A stretch of DNA of 39,832 bases, taken from positions 1 through 39,832 of the forward strand of contig NZ_JAJAUZ010000064.1 in the NCBI RefSeq assembly GCF_020532645.1, given 5' to 3'. Both the position numbers and the translations under genes were made by a program. Origin of the DNA: Streptomyces bambusae. GTDB taxonomy: Bacteria > Actinomycetota > Actinomycetes > Streptomycetales > Streptomycetaceae. The notes under the pieces were generated by a model. It saw nothing but the letters and a program-made list of their open reading frames with translations. It was not told the DNA's origin and searched no databases. Shown in pieces: positions 30,353-38,510 of this stretch. Each line of letters begins with the position of its first letter. The first letter of the stretch is position 1.

Positions 30353-31480
30353 TCAGACGACGACCACGTCCACGCGGGCCACGGGGTTGCAGCCGTACCC
30401 GTGCGCGTTCCAGGGCGCACGGTCCGGCTGGCTGTCGCCGCGGGCGTCGGTGGCGCGGGACTGCAGGGTGTAGGGGCCGGGCCGGCGGGGCGTCCAGCGG
30501 CAGGACCAGGCGGTCCAGGCGTACGGCCCGGCGGGGGCTTCGAGCACGGCGTCCTGCCAGGCGGTGTCCGCGGTCCCGCCATTGCCGCCGATGCCGTCGC
30601 CGCCCTCGCCCGGGTCGCCCGCGTAGCGGGCCCGGACCTGCACCCGGCGGACCGGGACGCCGCCGCCCGACCAGGCCTTGCCGGTGACGACGGTCTCGCG
30701 GCCGCGCCGCAGGTCCTCGTCCGGTTCGGGCGCGGTGATCAGGGACTTGACGCGGAGGGTGGTGACGGGCCCGTCGGGCATCCCGCGGGAGTCCTCGTAC
30801 CGGTAGTCCTCGGTCTGGAACACCCCGGTGAACGGCTCGGTCACGGCGTGCGCGCCGGCCAGCCACTTCACGTCGGCAACCGCGTACCGGCCGGGAACCA
30901 CCAGGCGGACCGGGGCGCCGTGCCGGGGCGCGAGCGGCTCCCCGTTCATGCGGGTGGCGAGCAGGGTGTCGGGGTGGCAGGCCGCGTCGAGGGGCAGGCT
31001 GCGGGCGAACGGGGTGCGGCGGCCTCGTACGGTACCTGCGTCGGCGCCGGTGAAGACGACCTCGGCGGTCCGGGCGTCGAAGCGGGCCCGGGCGGCGATT
31101 TCCGCGAACGGCACCCCCGCGAACCGCGCGCAGCCGACCGCCCGCTGGTCCCAGGCGAGACCCGGCGGGCGGGGCGACATCAGGGCCCGTCCGTTGCCCG
31201 CACACTCCAGGAGTACGTCCAGCTCGCGGTGCGGCATGCCGAGCAGCTCCGCGTACCGGAGGGTGAACGGGGCGGCCGCCGCGCCGCCGATCTCCACCGT
31301 CCAGCCGCCGGGCGGGACCTCGGGGACGCCGAAGTGGTCGCGTACGAAGAGAGCGCTCACCGGGGTGACGGCCTCGGCGAGTGCGGCGGCCGGCGTCTGG
31401 GCGTTGTACGGCTCGGCCGTCACGGTCTCCGGCTCCCAGACGGCGGCGCCCCGCCCACGGGAAATCGGCGCTGCGGTCAC
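30353..31480 (-). CDS. Sulfite oxidase-like molybdopterin-dependent oxidoreductase
   Basis: This 375-residue protein has the sulfite oxidase catalytic domain with the molybdenum-ligand Cys93 in VLLECAGNGR, and GRYAVADVKWLAGAHAVTEPF, which contributes cofactor binding. The C-terminal Mo-co dimerisation domain spans about 250-375 (KAWSGGGVPVRRVQVR, WTAWSCRW, WNAHGYGCNPV). No heme domain and no Sec or Tat signal is seen, so it is probably cytosolic, unlike many secreted YedY-type enzymes. It starts with GTG at 31480 set by GGAGG 7 bases upstream. With the MBL-rhodanese protein it would convert persulfide sulfur to sulfite, then sulfate. Confidence 0.92.
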   Translation of the reverse strand: MTAAPISRGRGAAVWEPETVTAEPYNAQTPAAALAEAVTPVSALFVRDHFGVPEVPPGGWTVEIGGAAAAPFTLRYAELLGMPHRELDVLLECAGNGRALMSPRPPGLAWDQRAVGCARFAGVPFAEIAARARFDARTAEVVFTGADAGTVRGRRTPFARSLPLDAACHPDTLLATRMNGEPLAPRHGAPVRLVVPGRYAVADVKWLAGAHAVTEPFTGVFQTEDYRYEDSRGMPDGPVTTLRVKSLITAPEPDEDLRRGRETVVTGKAWSGGGVPVRRVQVRARYAGDPGEGGDGIGGNGGTADTAWQDAVLEAPAGPYAWTAWSCRWTPRRPGPYTLQSRATDARGDSQPDRAPWNAHGYGCNPVARVDVVVV

Positions 31481-31562
31481 ACCAACACCTCCGCTCGGCT
31501 CCCGCGGGGCGGGACACGGGTCTCCTCCAGCGTACGTCCGGGGGTGCCGGGGCGGCCGTGCG

Positions 31563-32078
31563 TCAGCCGACGGCGCTGGTGAAGGCGGCGTGTGCGGCGG
31601 CGTCGAAGAGGACGAAGCGCACCTCTTCGACGGTGGTGCGGACGGACCTGACGGTGTCGACGGCGATGCGGGCGCCGTCGTCCATGGGCCAGCCGTAGAT
31701 GCCGGTGGAGATGGCAGGGAAGGCGACGGTACGGGCGCCCAGTTCGTCGGCGACGCGGAGGGATTCGCGGTAGCAGGAGGCCAGCAGGGCGCTGCGGTCC
31801 TCGTCGCGGGACCAGACCGGGCCGACGGTGTGGATCACCCAGCGGGCGGGGAGGCGGCCGGCGGTGGTGGCGACGGCCGCTCCGGTGGGGAGGCCCTTGC
31901 CGTAGTGGGAGGCGCGGAGGTCCCGGCAGGCGGCGAGGATGCCGGGGCCGCCGCGGCGGTGGATCGCGCCGTCCACTCCGCCGCCGCCCAGCAGGGAGGA
32001 GTTCGCGGCGTTGACGACCGCGTCCACCGCCTGCTCCGTGATGTCCCCCTGCACGAGCCGGATCTCCACCACTGCCAT
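31563..32078 (-). CDS. Macro domain protein, O-acetyl-ADP-ribose deacetylase type
   Basis: This 171-residue protein is a single MacroD/YmdB-like domain. ADP-ribose-binding motifs are VQGDITEQAVDAVVNAANSS, then LLGGGGVDGAIHRRGG and AFPAISTGIYGWPMDD. Members remove ADP-ribose from acidic residues or deacetylate O-acetyl-ADP-ribose. The ATG at 32078 has GGAGG 2 bases upstream, a tight spacing. It lies near, but not in, the glycohydrolase/Nudix operon, adding a third ADP-ribose-handling gene to the region. Confidence 0.95.
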   Translation of the reverse strand: MAVVEIRLVQGDITEQAVDAVVNAANSSLLGGGGVDGAIHRRGGPGILAACRDLRASHYGKGLPTGAAVATTAGRLPARWVIHTVGPVWSRDEDRSALLASCYRESLRVADELGARTVAFPAISTGIYGWPMDDGARIAVDTVRSVRTTVEEVRFVLFDAAAHAAFTSAVG

Positions 32079-32125
32079 GACCTCCCTCGCCGTCCTGCCC
32101 CGAGCATCGCACGGGCGCCGTCCCC

Positions 32126-32147
32126 GTCCCGGGGCCGCGCCCCGGAC
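32126..32147. terminator. Hairpin downstream of the flavoprotein gene
   Basis: GTCCCGGGGC (32126-32135), loop CGC and GCCCCGGAC (32139-32147) form a stem of 7 plus 2 bp with one bulged C. It lies 45 bp past the minus-strand oxidoreductase stop. Confidence 0.5.
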
Positions 32148-32191
32148 CCCGCGCCCCGGTCACCCCCTGGGCCTGGTCTCGCCCCGCAGTG

Positions 32192-33607
32192 TCAGGGGGT
32201 GCGCAGGTGGCGCCAGACCGCCTTGGCCGCATTGTGGCCCGACATGCCGTGTACGCCCGGTCCCGGCGGCGTCGCCGAGGAGCACAGGAACACGGCCGGG
32301 TGCGGTGTCGCGTACGGCCGCAGCGACAGCCGGGGACGCAGCAGCAGCTGCAACCCGGCCGCGGCGCCGCACGCGATGTCCCCGCCGACGTAGTTCGGGT
32401 TGCGCAGGGCCAGCTGCGGCGGCCCGGCCGTGGCCCGGGCCAGCACCAGGTCCCGGAAGCCCGGCGCGAACCGCTCCAGCTGGCGTTCCACCGCCTCGGT
32501 CAGGTCCCCGTCCCACCCCTGCGGCACGTGCCCGTACGCCCAGAAGACGTGCTTGCCCTCCGGCGCCCGCCCCGGATCGACCAGGCTGGGCTGGGCCGTG
32601 ATCAGGAACGGGCTGCGCGGCGCCCGCCCCCCGGAGGCCAACTGCAGCGCCGCGTCGATGTCCCGCAGCCGCGGCCCGACCTGCACGGTCCCGGCCCGCC
32701 GCGCCTCCGGCGCCGTCCACGGCACCGGCCCGGACAGGGCGTAGTCGATCTTGAACACGCTCGCGCCGTACCGGTAGTTCCCGTACGCGTTGCCCAGTCG
32801 CGCGATCCGTGCCAGCGCGGTCGGCGAGGTGTCGAAGACGTACGCCCGCGCCGGCGGCAGGTCGTCGAGCCGCTTGACCTCGAACCCGGTGTGCACCTGC
32901 CCGCCGAGGTCCCTCAGGTAGGCCGCCAGCGCGTCCGAGACGGACTGCGATCCCCCGCGCGGCATCGGCCACCCCCCGGCGTGTGCGGCGAGCGCGAACA
33001 CCAGCCCGACGGCCCCGGTGCCGATCCCGCCGAGCGGTGCGATGACGTGGGCGACCAGCCCGGCGAACAGCGCCCGGGCGGGCTCGTCGCGGAACCTCCG
33101 CAGCAGCCACGTCGACGGCGGCAGTCCGGCCAGCCCGAACCGGGCCAGCGTCACCGGGTCCCGCGGCAGTGCCGTGGACGGCAGCGACATGAAGTCCCGC
33201 GCCAGGGTGTCCCAGCGCCCGAGGAACGGCTCGACGAGCCGGCGGTACGCACCGGCGTCCCGGGGCCCGAAGGACGCCGCGGTCTCGGCGACCGAGCGCG
33301 ACAGCACGGCGGCCCCGCCGTCGTCGAAGGGGTGCGCCATCGGCAGCGGGGCGTGCAGCCACTCCAGCCCGTACCGCTCCAGCGGCATCGTCTTGAAGAC
33401 CGGCGAGCCGGCCCCCAGCGGATGGACCGCGGAGCACGGGTCGTGGCGGAACCCGGGCAGCGTCAGCTCCTCGGTGCGGGCTCCGCCGCCGACCGTGTCC
33501 GCGGCCTCGAAAAGGGCGACGGAGAAGCCGCGTCTGGCCAGTTCGACCGCGGCCGTCAGTCCGTTGGGACCGGCCCCCACCACGACCGCATCGAGAATCG
33601 ACGGCAC
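32192..33607 (-). CDS. NAD(P)/FAD-dependent oxidoreductase, phytoene-desaturase-like
   Basis: This 471-residue flavoprotein opens with an FAD-binding Rossmann motif VVVGAGPNGLTAAVELARRG, then FEAADTVGGGARTEEL. It has the GGSQSVSDALAAYLRDLGG segment typical of CrtI-like amine-oxidase family proteins and a C-terminal FAD-contacting stretch PGPGVHGMSGHNAAKAV. It starts with GTG at 33607, set by AAGGAG 7 bases upstream and directly before the FAD motif; the longer open frame upstream is a shadow of the phosphatase gene. No carotenoid synthesis genes are near, so the substrate is unknown. It lies 77 bp after the inositol-phosphatase-like gene. Confidence 0.92.
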   Translation of the reverse strand: MPSILDAVVVGAGPNGLTAAVELARRGFSVALFEAADTVGGGARTEELTLPGFRHDPCSAVHPLGAGSPVFKTMPLERYGLEWLHAPLPMAHPFDDGGAAVLSRSVAETAASFGPRDAGAYRRLVEPFLGRWDTLARDFMSLPSTALPRDPVTLARFGLAGLPPSTWLLRRFRDEPARALFAGLVAHVIAPLGGIGTGAVGLVFALAAHAGGWPMPRGGSQSVSDALAAYLRDLGGQVHTGFEVKRLDDLPPARAYVFDTSPTALARIARLGNAYGNYRYGASVFKIDYALSGPVPWTAPEARRAGTVQVGPRLRDIDAALQLASGGRAPRSPFLITAQPSLVDPGRAPEGKHVFWAYGHVPQGWDGDLTEAVERQLERFAPGFRDLVLARATAGPPQLALRNPNYVGGDIACGAAAGLQLLLRPRLSLRPYATPHPAVFLCSSATPPGPGVHGMSGHNAAKAVWRHLRTP

Positions 33608-33684
33608 CTTCGGACTCCTTCGTCTGCCGGCGGTAGTGGCCTCAGGCCCGGGGCCCCAGCGTAGTGCGCCCCGCTCAAGAGGCT

Positions 33685-34512
33685 CTATGCCTCGCCTCGG
33701 AGGAGGTCGCGGATCCGTTCGGCGGTCACCAGGTCCCGGCCGACCGCGAACGGCAGCGCGTTGTCCCGGTCCACCCGGAAAGGCTCGCCGGCGACGGTGG
33801 TCTGCGCGCCGCCGGCCTCGGCCACCAGCAGCAGTCCGGCCGCGTGGTCCCACGCGGAGGGCCAGGTGAACGCAAGGGCGTCCATCTCGCCGCGGGCGAC
33901 CTTCAGGTACTCGAGTCCGGCCGAGCCGCACGGCCGGGCGGCGACGCCGGGCACGTCGAGGCGGGCCAGGACCGCCTTGTCGTGGTCGCTCGTGTAGAGC
34001 GGGTGTGCGGTGGCGACGCGCAGGTCGGCCCCCGGCTCGGGCGAACCGCTGCTGATCCGCTGCCCGTTGACGAAGGCGCCGGCGCCGCGCACGGCGGTCG
34101 TCAGCTCCTCCAGGGCGGGGGCGTACGTCCACGAGGCGTGGATCTCGCCGCGCCGGGCGAGGGCGACGAGGGTGCAGAACTCCGGTTCGCCGTTCACGAA
34201 CTGGCGGGTGCCGTCGACCGGGTCGACGATCCACACGGGGGCGTCCCCGCGCAGCGCCCCGTATACCGTCGGGTCGGCGTGGACGGCCTCCTCACCCACC
34301 ACGACCGAGCCGGGCAGGAGCCGGGTGAGGGCCGCGGTGAGGTGCTCCTCGGCCTTGCGGTCCGCGACGGTCACCAGGTCGTGCGGGCCGTTCTTCTCGT
34401 CGACCTCGTGCTCGGCGAGCTGCCGGAACCTCGGCATGATCTCGACCGCCGCCGCCTTGCGGACGGCCTCCTCGACATCGGGCAGGCCGCGTGCCAGAAA
34501 TTCTTCGATCAT
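33685..34512 (-). CDS. Inositol monophosphatase family protein
   Basis: This 275-residue Mg-dependent phosphatase has the metal ligands Glu74/Glu75 in VVGEEAV, Asp97 and Asp100 in IVDPVDGTRQF, and the second signature PSAWDHAAGLLLVAEAGG. The fold also covers histidinol-phosphatase and CysQ-type (PAP) phosphatases, which the sequence alone cannot separate. The nearby sulfur genes make a CysQ-like role worth noting, but DPVDGT and WDHAAG fit IMP/HisN equally. ATG at 34512. Confidence 0.92.
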   Translation of the reverse strand: MIEEFLARGLPDVEEAVRKAAAVEIMPRFRQLAEHEVDEKNGPHDLVTVADRKAEEHLTAALTRLLPGSVVVGEEAVHADPTVYGALRGDAPVWIVDPVDGTRQFVNGEPEFCTLVALARRGEIHASWTYAPALEELTTAVRGAGAFVNGQRISSGSPEPGADLRVATAHPLYTSDHDKAVLARLDVPGVAARPCGSAGLEYLKVARGEMDALAFTWPSAWDHAAGLLLVAEAGGAQTTVAGEPFRVDRDNALPFAVGRDLVTAERIRDLLRGEA

Positions 34513-34631
34513 GACCCCATCACATCACGGAAGGGGAGGAATTCCCCACCGCGTTCCGGTGGACTCCCGGTGACGCGGCCGTTCCCGGCAGGCGGCCGGC
34601 CGCGTCACTGGAGCGGGCGAGGGGGCGCGCG

Positions 34632-35960
34632 TCACGCCTCGACGGCCACCGGCCCGGTGGCGGGCGACTCGGCGTTGCGGCGGGTCTTCGCCCAGCCGGT
34701 CCGGCCGCGCAGGATGCGGACGAACGCCCTTACCGACACCGGGAACAGGTGGTACGCGTACAGCCACAGGGCCGCGCCCCACAGCAGGGCCTGTAGCCGG
34801 GAGGCTTCGGGGGCGTGGTCCTTGCGGTACAGCGGGCCCCACAGCACGAACGGGGCGACGGACACGGCCGCGAGGACGAGCGCCGGCAGCCACAGGGTGA
34901 ACGCGCCGAGCCCCGCCGCGACCAGCAGCACCCCGGTCAGCGCCACCGTGAGCAGGTGCGCGAGGGGCTGGCCGAAGGTGTACAGCGTCTCCAGGATGCC
35001 GCTGCCGCGGTAGTGCCGCGAGGAGAGGATCTTCGGTGCGTAGCGGGCGCATTGGAGGTTGCCCTGGGCCCAGCGGGTGCGCTGGGCGAGCAGACGGCGG
35101 GCGTACGGCAGACCCTCCTGGGAGACCCAGGTGTCGGTGATGTGGGTGATGCGGTGGCCGGCGAGGGTCATGTGGAGGCCGAGTTCGTAGTCCTCCAGGA
35201 GGGCGCCGCGGCGCCACGGGCGGAGTTCGGCGGCGGCGATCCGGTCGAGGGCGGAGAGGCGGGTGAACTGGCCGTTGCCGCCGAGGCCGACGGAGCCGGT
35301 ACGCATGCGGAGCAGCTGCATGCCGGCGTTCGAGACGGCGAACTCCATGTCCTGGACGCGGACCAGGAGGCGGGCGAAGGCGTTGGGCAGCCGGCCGCGG
35401 TCGGGCAGCGGGCGCTCGTCGTCGACGTTCCGCATCCGCACGCTGACCTGCACTCCGCCGGTCTCGGGGTCGCCGAAGCCGGTGGGGCCGCTGACGGGGG
35501 CGAGGGCACCGGGTTCGAGGCGGCCGTCGGCGTCGACCACGCAGACCACGATCCGGTCGCGGTCGGCGTCGGCCGGCAGGAACTCGCCGAGCTGGTCGTA
35601 CGCGGCGTTCAGCGCCTCGCCCTTGCCGGTACGGGCCTCCGGCCGCACCCGGCGCACGAGGTGCACGCGGCGGTCGTCCTCGGCGAGTTCCGCGACGATC
35701 GCGCCGGTGCGGTCGTCACTGTCGTCGTCGACGACCCAGACGTGGGCGGCGGGGAAGTCGGCCCGCAGCCGGCTCACGGTGCCGCCGACCACGGCCTCTT
35801 CGTCGCGGCAGGGCACGAAGAAGTGCCAGGCGAAGGCTGCGGGGTCACCGTGCGGGGCCGCCTCCCGGCGCCGGTAGGCGCGGCGGGATCCGGCCCAGTA
35901 CAGCAGGAACCCTGCGAGCAGCAGAAAGGGAAAGAGAAACACGAGCGGGTGCCCGGACAT
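34632..35960 (-). CDS. Processive family 2 glycosyltransferase (HAS/cellulose-synthase-like), membrane bound
   Basis: This 442-residue protein has an N-terminal transmembrane helix (LVFLFPFLLLAGFLLYWAG). The catalytic loop carries WVVDDDSDD, the DxD motif CVVDADG, the acceptor/base motif LLEDYELGL and QRTRWAQG, the Q-x-x-RW hallmark of processive enzymes. Three to four C-terminal helices follow (about 330-420). Such enzymes extrude beta-linked polysaccharides from UDP-sugars. The start at 35960 is set by GGAG 6 bases upstream; the longer frame reads into repeats. It lies 168 bp downstream of wecB, so UDP-ManNAc or UDP-GlcNAc is a plausible donor. Confidence 0.92.
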   Translation of the reverse strand: MSGHPLVFLFPFLLLAGFLLYWAGSRRAYRRREAAPHGDPAAFAWHFFVPCRDEEAVVGGTVSRLRADFPAAHVWVVDDDSDDRTGAIVAELAEDDRRVHLVRRVRPEARTGKGEALNAAYDQLGEFLPADADRDRIVVCVVDADGRLEPGALAPVSGPTGFGDPETGGVQVSVRMRNVDDERPLPDRGRLPNAFARLLVRVQDMEFAVSNAGMQLLRMRTGSVGLGGNGQFTRLSALDRIAAAELRPWRRGALLEDYELGLHMTLAGHRITHITDTWVSQEGLPYARRLLAQRTRWAQGNLQCARYAPKILSSRHYRGSGILETLYTFGQPLAHLLTVALTGVLLVAAGLGAFTLWLPALVLAAVSVAPFVLWGPLYRKDHAPEASRLQALLWGAALWLYAYHLFPVSVRAFVRILRGRTGWAKTRRNAESPATGPVAVEA

Positions 35961-35994
35961 GCCGACTCCAAATTCTTGTACGTACGCCCCCGAG

Positions 35995-36125
35995 CGGCCC
36001 TGCGGGCCGAAATCCAACCCCGCCGACGCTTCAACCCTGCGGGGGCACATCCAGCCCCCCGGCGCTTGAGACCCCGCGGGGCAAATCCGGCCCCGCCGGC
36101 GCTTGAGGCGCAGAGCCCCGGCGCG
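35995..36125. repeat. Intergenic repeats between wecB and the glycosyltransferase gene
   Basis: Three copies of a unit like CCAGCCCC-CCGGCGCTTGAG are interspersed with CCCTGCGGGG, at about 36012-36033, 36051-36069 and 36090-36109. These match the array at 37,440-37,812. Confidence 0.7.
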
Positions 36126-36128
36126 GGG

Positions 36129-37232
36129 TCAGGCCGCGTGGGCGGTGAGGAGGGTGGCGATGCGCCGGGAGGCCGTGCCGTCACCGAAGGGACTGGGGAG
36201 GGCCGCCAGCCGATCCCGCTCCGCCGCCCCGCCCCGCAGCCGCGCCCGCGCCGCCGCCCCCAGCTCCGGCCCCGGCCGCACCAGCACCGCGAAGTCCGCC
36301 ATCGCCTCCGGCCGTTCCGTGGAGTTGCGCACCACGACGAGCGGCCGCCCCAGCACCGTGACCTCCTCCTGCACACCCCCCGAGTCGGACACGAGCAGCG
36401 CCGCGTGCCGGGCCAGCGCCAGGAAGTCCCGGTAGCCGAGCGGACGCGTCACCCGCAGTCCCGCCAGCAGCCCCGTCAGCCCGGCCGCCTCGATCCGGTC
36501 CCGGGTCCGCGGGTGCAGCGGCACCACCACCGGCAGGTCGCGCGCGAGCGCGGCCAGCTCCGTGAGGACGGCCTCCAGGGCCTCCGGATCGTCGGTGTTC
36601 TCCGGCCGGTGGACGGTGGCCAGGACGTATCCGTCCTCCTCCAGTCCGAGGGAGCTCAGCAGTTCCGCCCGTACCCCGGAGTCCGGCAGCCGGCCGTGCA
36701 CGGCTTCGACGACCGTGTTGCCGGTGATCTCGATGCGGTCGGTGGCCACGCCCTCGGCGACGAGGTTGTCCCGGTTCTCCGGGGTGGCCGCGCACAGCAC
36801 GTCGGCCAGCCGGTCGATCAGGACCCGGTTGTGCTCCTCCGGCATGGCCCGGTCGTGGCTGCGCAGCCCGGCCTCGACGTGGACGAGCGGCAGCCCGCGG
36901 GCGTTGGCGGCCAGCGCACCGGCCAGTGCGGCGTTGGTGTCGCCCTGGACGACGACGGCCAGCGGGGGCTGCTCGGCGAACAGCGCGTCGAGCTGTTCCA
37001 GGGCCGCCGAGATCTGCACCGCGCGGGGGCGGCCGCCGATGCCGGTCAGGTACGTCGGCTCGGGGATGCCGAGCTCGCTGACGAACCGGCCGGACATCTC
37101 CTCGTCGTAGTGCTGCCCGGTGTGGACGACGTGCGCGGCGGGGCCCAGCAGGGTGATCAGCTCGGTGAGCTTGACCAGCTCGGGGCGGGTGCCGAGGACG
37201 AGGGCGATGCTGCGGGGTGGCAGGGCGGACAC
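36129..37232 (-). CDS. wecB: UDP-N-acetylglucosamine 2-epimerase (non-hydrolysing)
   Basis: This 367-residue GT-B fold enzyme interconverts UDP-GlcNAc and UDP-ManNAc. Family motifs are LGTRPELVKLTELI at the N-terminus, HTGQHYDEEMS, VVQGDTNAALAGAL, LVHVEAGLRS, PEEHNRVLIDRLADVL, ATVHRPENTDD and VSDSGGVQEEVTVLGRP. It starts with GTG at 37232, where AAGGAG lies 5 bases upstream. ATG-containing extensions upstream read through repeats. Together with the GT2 gene downstream it suggests synthesis of a ManNAc-containing cell-surface polymer. Confidence 0.96.
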   Translation of the reverse strand: MSALPPRSIALVLGTRPELVKLTELITLLGPAAHVVHTGQHYDEEMSGRFVSELGIPEPTYLTGIGGRPRAVQISAALEQLDALFAEQPPLAVVVQGDTNAALAGALAANARGLPLVHVEAGLRSHDRAMPEEHNRVLIDRLADVLCAATPENRDNLVAEGVATDRIEITGNTVVEAVHGRLPDSGVRAELLSSLGLEEDGYVLATVHRPENTDDPEALEAVLTELAALARDLPVVVPLHPRTRDRIEAAGLTGLLAGLRVTRPLGYRDFLALARHAALLVSDSGGVQEEVTVLGRPLVVVRNSTERPEAMADFAVLVRPGPELGAAARARLRGGAAERDRLAALPSPFGDGTASRRIATLLTAHAA

Positions 37233-37826
37233 GCGGGCTCCTTGCGGTGGGGGGCGGGCGGGGTCGTCAGCGTGTGCGGTGCGGGTTGCGCGGCGGGGTG
37301 TTTTCGGTTGCTGCACGGTTGCGGATGCGTCCTCCGCGGCCGCGAAGGCCTTTGGTCCCGCGACCCGCGGGACCTTCCGCCCCCGCCCTCCCGGGCCGTC
37401 CGCCCCGCCACGCCGCGCCACAGGTCCCCTGCCGGCCCCTCCGGCCCCACCGGCATTGAGACATGCGGGGGGCGCATCCAGCCCCTCCGGCAGCTTGACA
37501 CCCTGCGGGGCGAATCCAGCCCCTCCGGCGTTTGAGGAGCGGGTCCGGGCAGAGCCCGTGAACCGGCCACCGCCACCCCCAGCCCCTCCGGCGCTTGAGG
37601 AGCAGGTCCGGGCAGAGCCCCGGCGGCCGGCGCCGCCACTCCCAGCCTCGCCGGCGTTTGAGGCGCGGGGTCCGGGCGGAGCCCGGGGGCCGGCGCCGCA
37701 CATCCAGCCCCTCCGGCGCTTGAGGAGCAGGTCCGGGCGGAGCCCGGGGGCCGGCGCCTCCACCCCCGGCCTCGCCGGCGTTTGAGGCGCGGGGTCCGGG
37801 GTGGAGCCCCGGTGGTGATCGGGGGG
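37233..37826. other. 594-bp intergenic region between the response regulator and wecB
   Basis: It holds the repeat array (37440-37812), a GC-rich stretch with no coding signal at 37330-37440, and a less GC-rich part at 37265-37330 (GTGTTTTCGGTTGCTGCACGG) that could carry the wecB promoter on the minus strand. No confident -35/-10 was assigned and no gene was found. Confidence 0.6.
37440..37812. repeat. Array of about seven degenerate intergenic repeats
   Basis: The core CCAGCC-C/T-C-T/G-CCGGCG-T/C-TTGAGG-A/C-GC is followed by GGGTCCGGGC-A/G-GAGCCC. Copies centre near 37450, 37490, 37530, 37592, 37657, 37717 and 37780. The last four alternate between a CCTCCGGCGCTTGAGGAGCA form and a CTCGCCGGCGTTTGAGGCGC form, at about 60-bp steps. 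Copies of the core occur in reverse orientation at 37-114. Confidence 0.85.
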
Positions 37827-38510
37827 CTACGGGCCGGGGAGGTAGCGGTAGCCGAGGCCTCGGATGGATTCGATGGGGGGATCGGCCCGATCGGCCGCCT
37901 GCTGGAGCTTGCGGCGCAGCCGGAGGACCGCGAACTTGACCCGGTCCCGGCCGAGCCCGGCCGGATCGTCCCAGACCTCCGTCAGCAGCTGCTCGGTGGT
38001 GACGACCCGCCCCCGATTCCGCACGAGCATCTGCAGCAACCGGTACTCGATGTCGCTGAGCCGCACCTCCACCCCCCGCCACACCGCCGACCGCCGCTCC
38101 GGCACCAGCCGCAGCGCGGTGTCCTGCGCGGCGCCCGCCCACCGCGCCGGCCCGGCCCGCCGCAGCAGCGCCTCGATGCGCGCGAGCAGCTCCTCGTGCC
38201 CGAACGGCTTCCCGAGGTAGTCGTCGGCCCCGGCCCGCAGCCCCCGTACCCGGTCGGCCTCGGCGCCCCGGGCGGAGAGCAGCAGGACCGGCAGGTCGGT
38301 CATGTCCCGGGTGCGTTCGAGCACCTGCCAGCCGTCCAGCCCCGGCAGCCCGATGTCGAGCACCATCAGGTCCGGCTCGGCGTCGAACAGCCGCCGCATC
38401 CCCTCGCGGCCGTCCTCTGCTTGCAGGACCTCGTACCCGGCCCGGGTGAGCAGGACCCGCAGGACGGTCGCGACGTCCGCGTCGTCCTCGACCACCAGGA
38501 TCCGCGTCAC
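37827..38510 (-). CDS. OmpR/PhoB family response regulator
   Basis: This 227-residue protein has a receiver domain (1-120) with acidic pocket VEDD (8-10), phospho-acceptor Asp52 in MVLDIGLPGLDGW, Ser/Thr switch in LLLSARG and Lys in YLGKPF. A winged-helix DNA-binding domain follows (about 130-225: LSDIEYRLLQMLVRNRGRVV, DRVKFAVLRLRRKL, IRGLGYRYLPGP). Its GTG start overlaps the kinase stop by 4 bases, so the pair is coupled. The targets are unknown; the wecB/GT2 locus downstream is the closest candidate. Confidence 0.95.
   Translation of the reverse strand: MTRILVVEDDADVATVLRVLLTRAGYEVLQAEDGREGMRRLFDAEPDLMVLDIGLPGLDGWQVLERTRDMTDLPVLLLSARGAEADRVRGLRAGADDYLGKPFGHEELLARIEALLRRAGPARWAGAAQDTALRLVPERRSAVWRGVEVRLSDIEYRLLQMLVRNRGRVVTTEQLLTEVWDDPAGLGRDRVKFAVLRLRRKLQQAADRADPPIESIRGLGYRYLPGP

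Noticed and set aside
32192..34234. 680-residue frame for the flavoprotein
   Set aside because: The first 209 residues are an out-of-frame shadow of the inositol-phosphatase gene; GTG 33607 has AAGGAG at the right distance.
37440..37812. CRISPR array
   Set aside because: Repeats are degenerate, spacers are not unique, and no cas genes are present.
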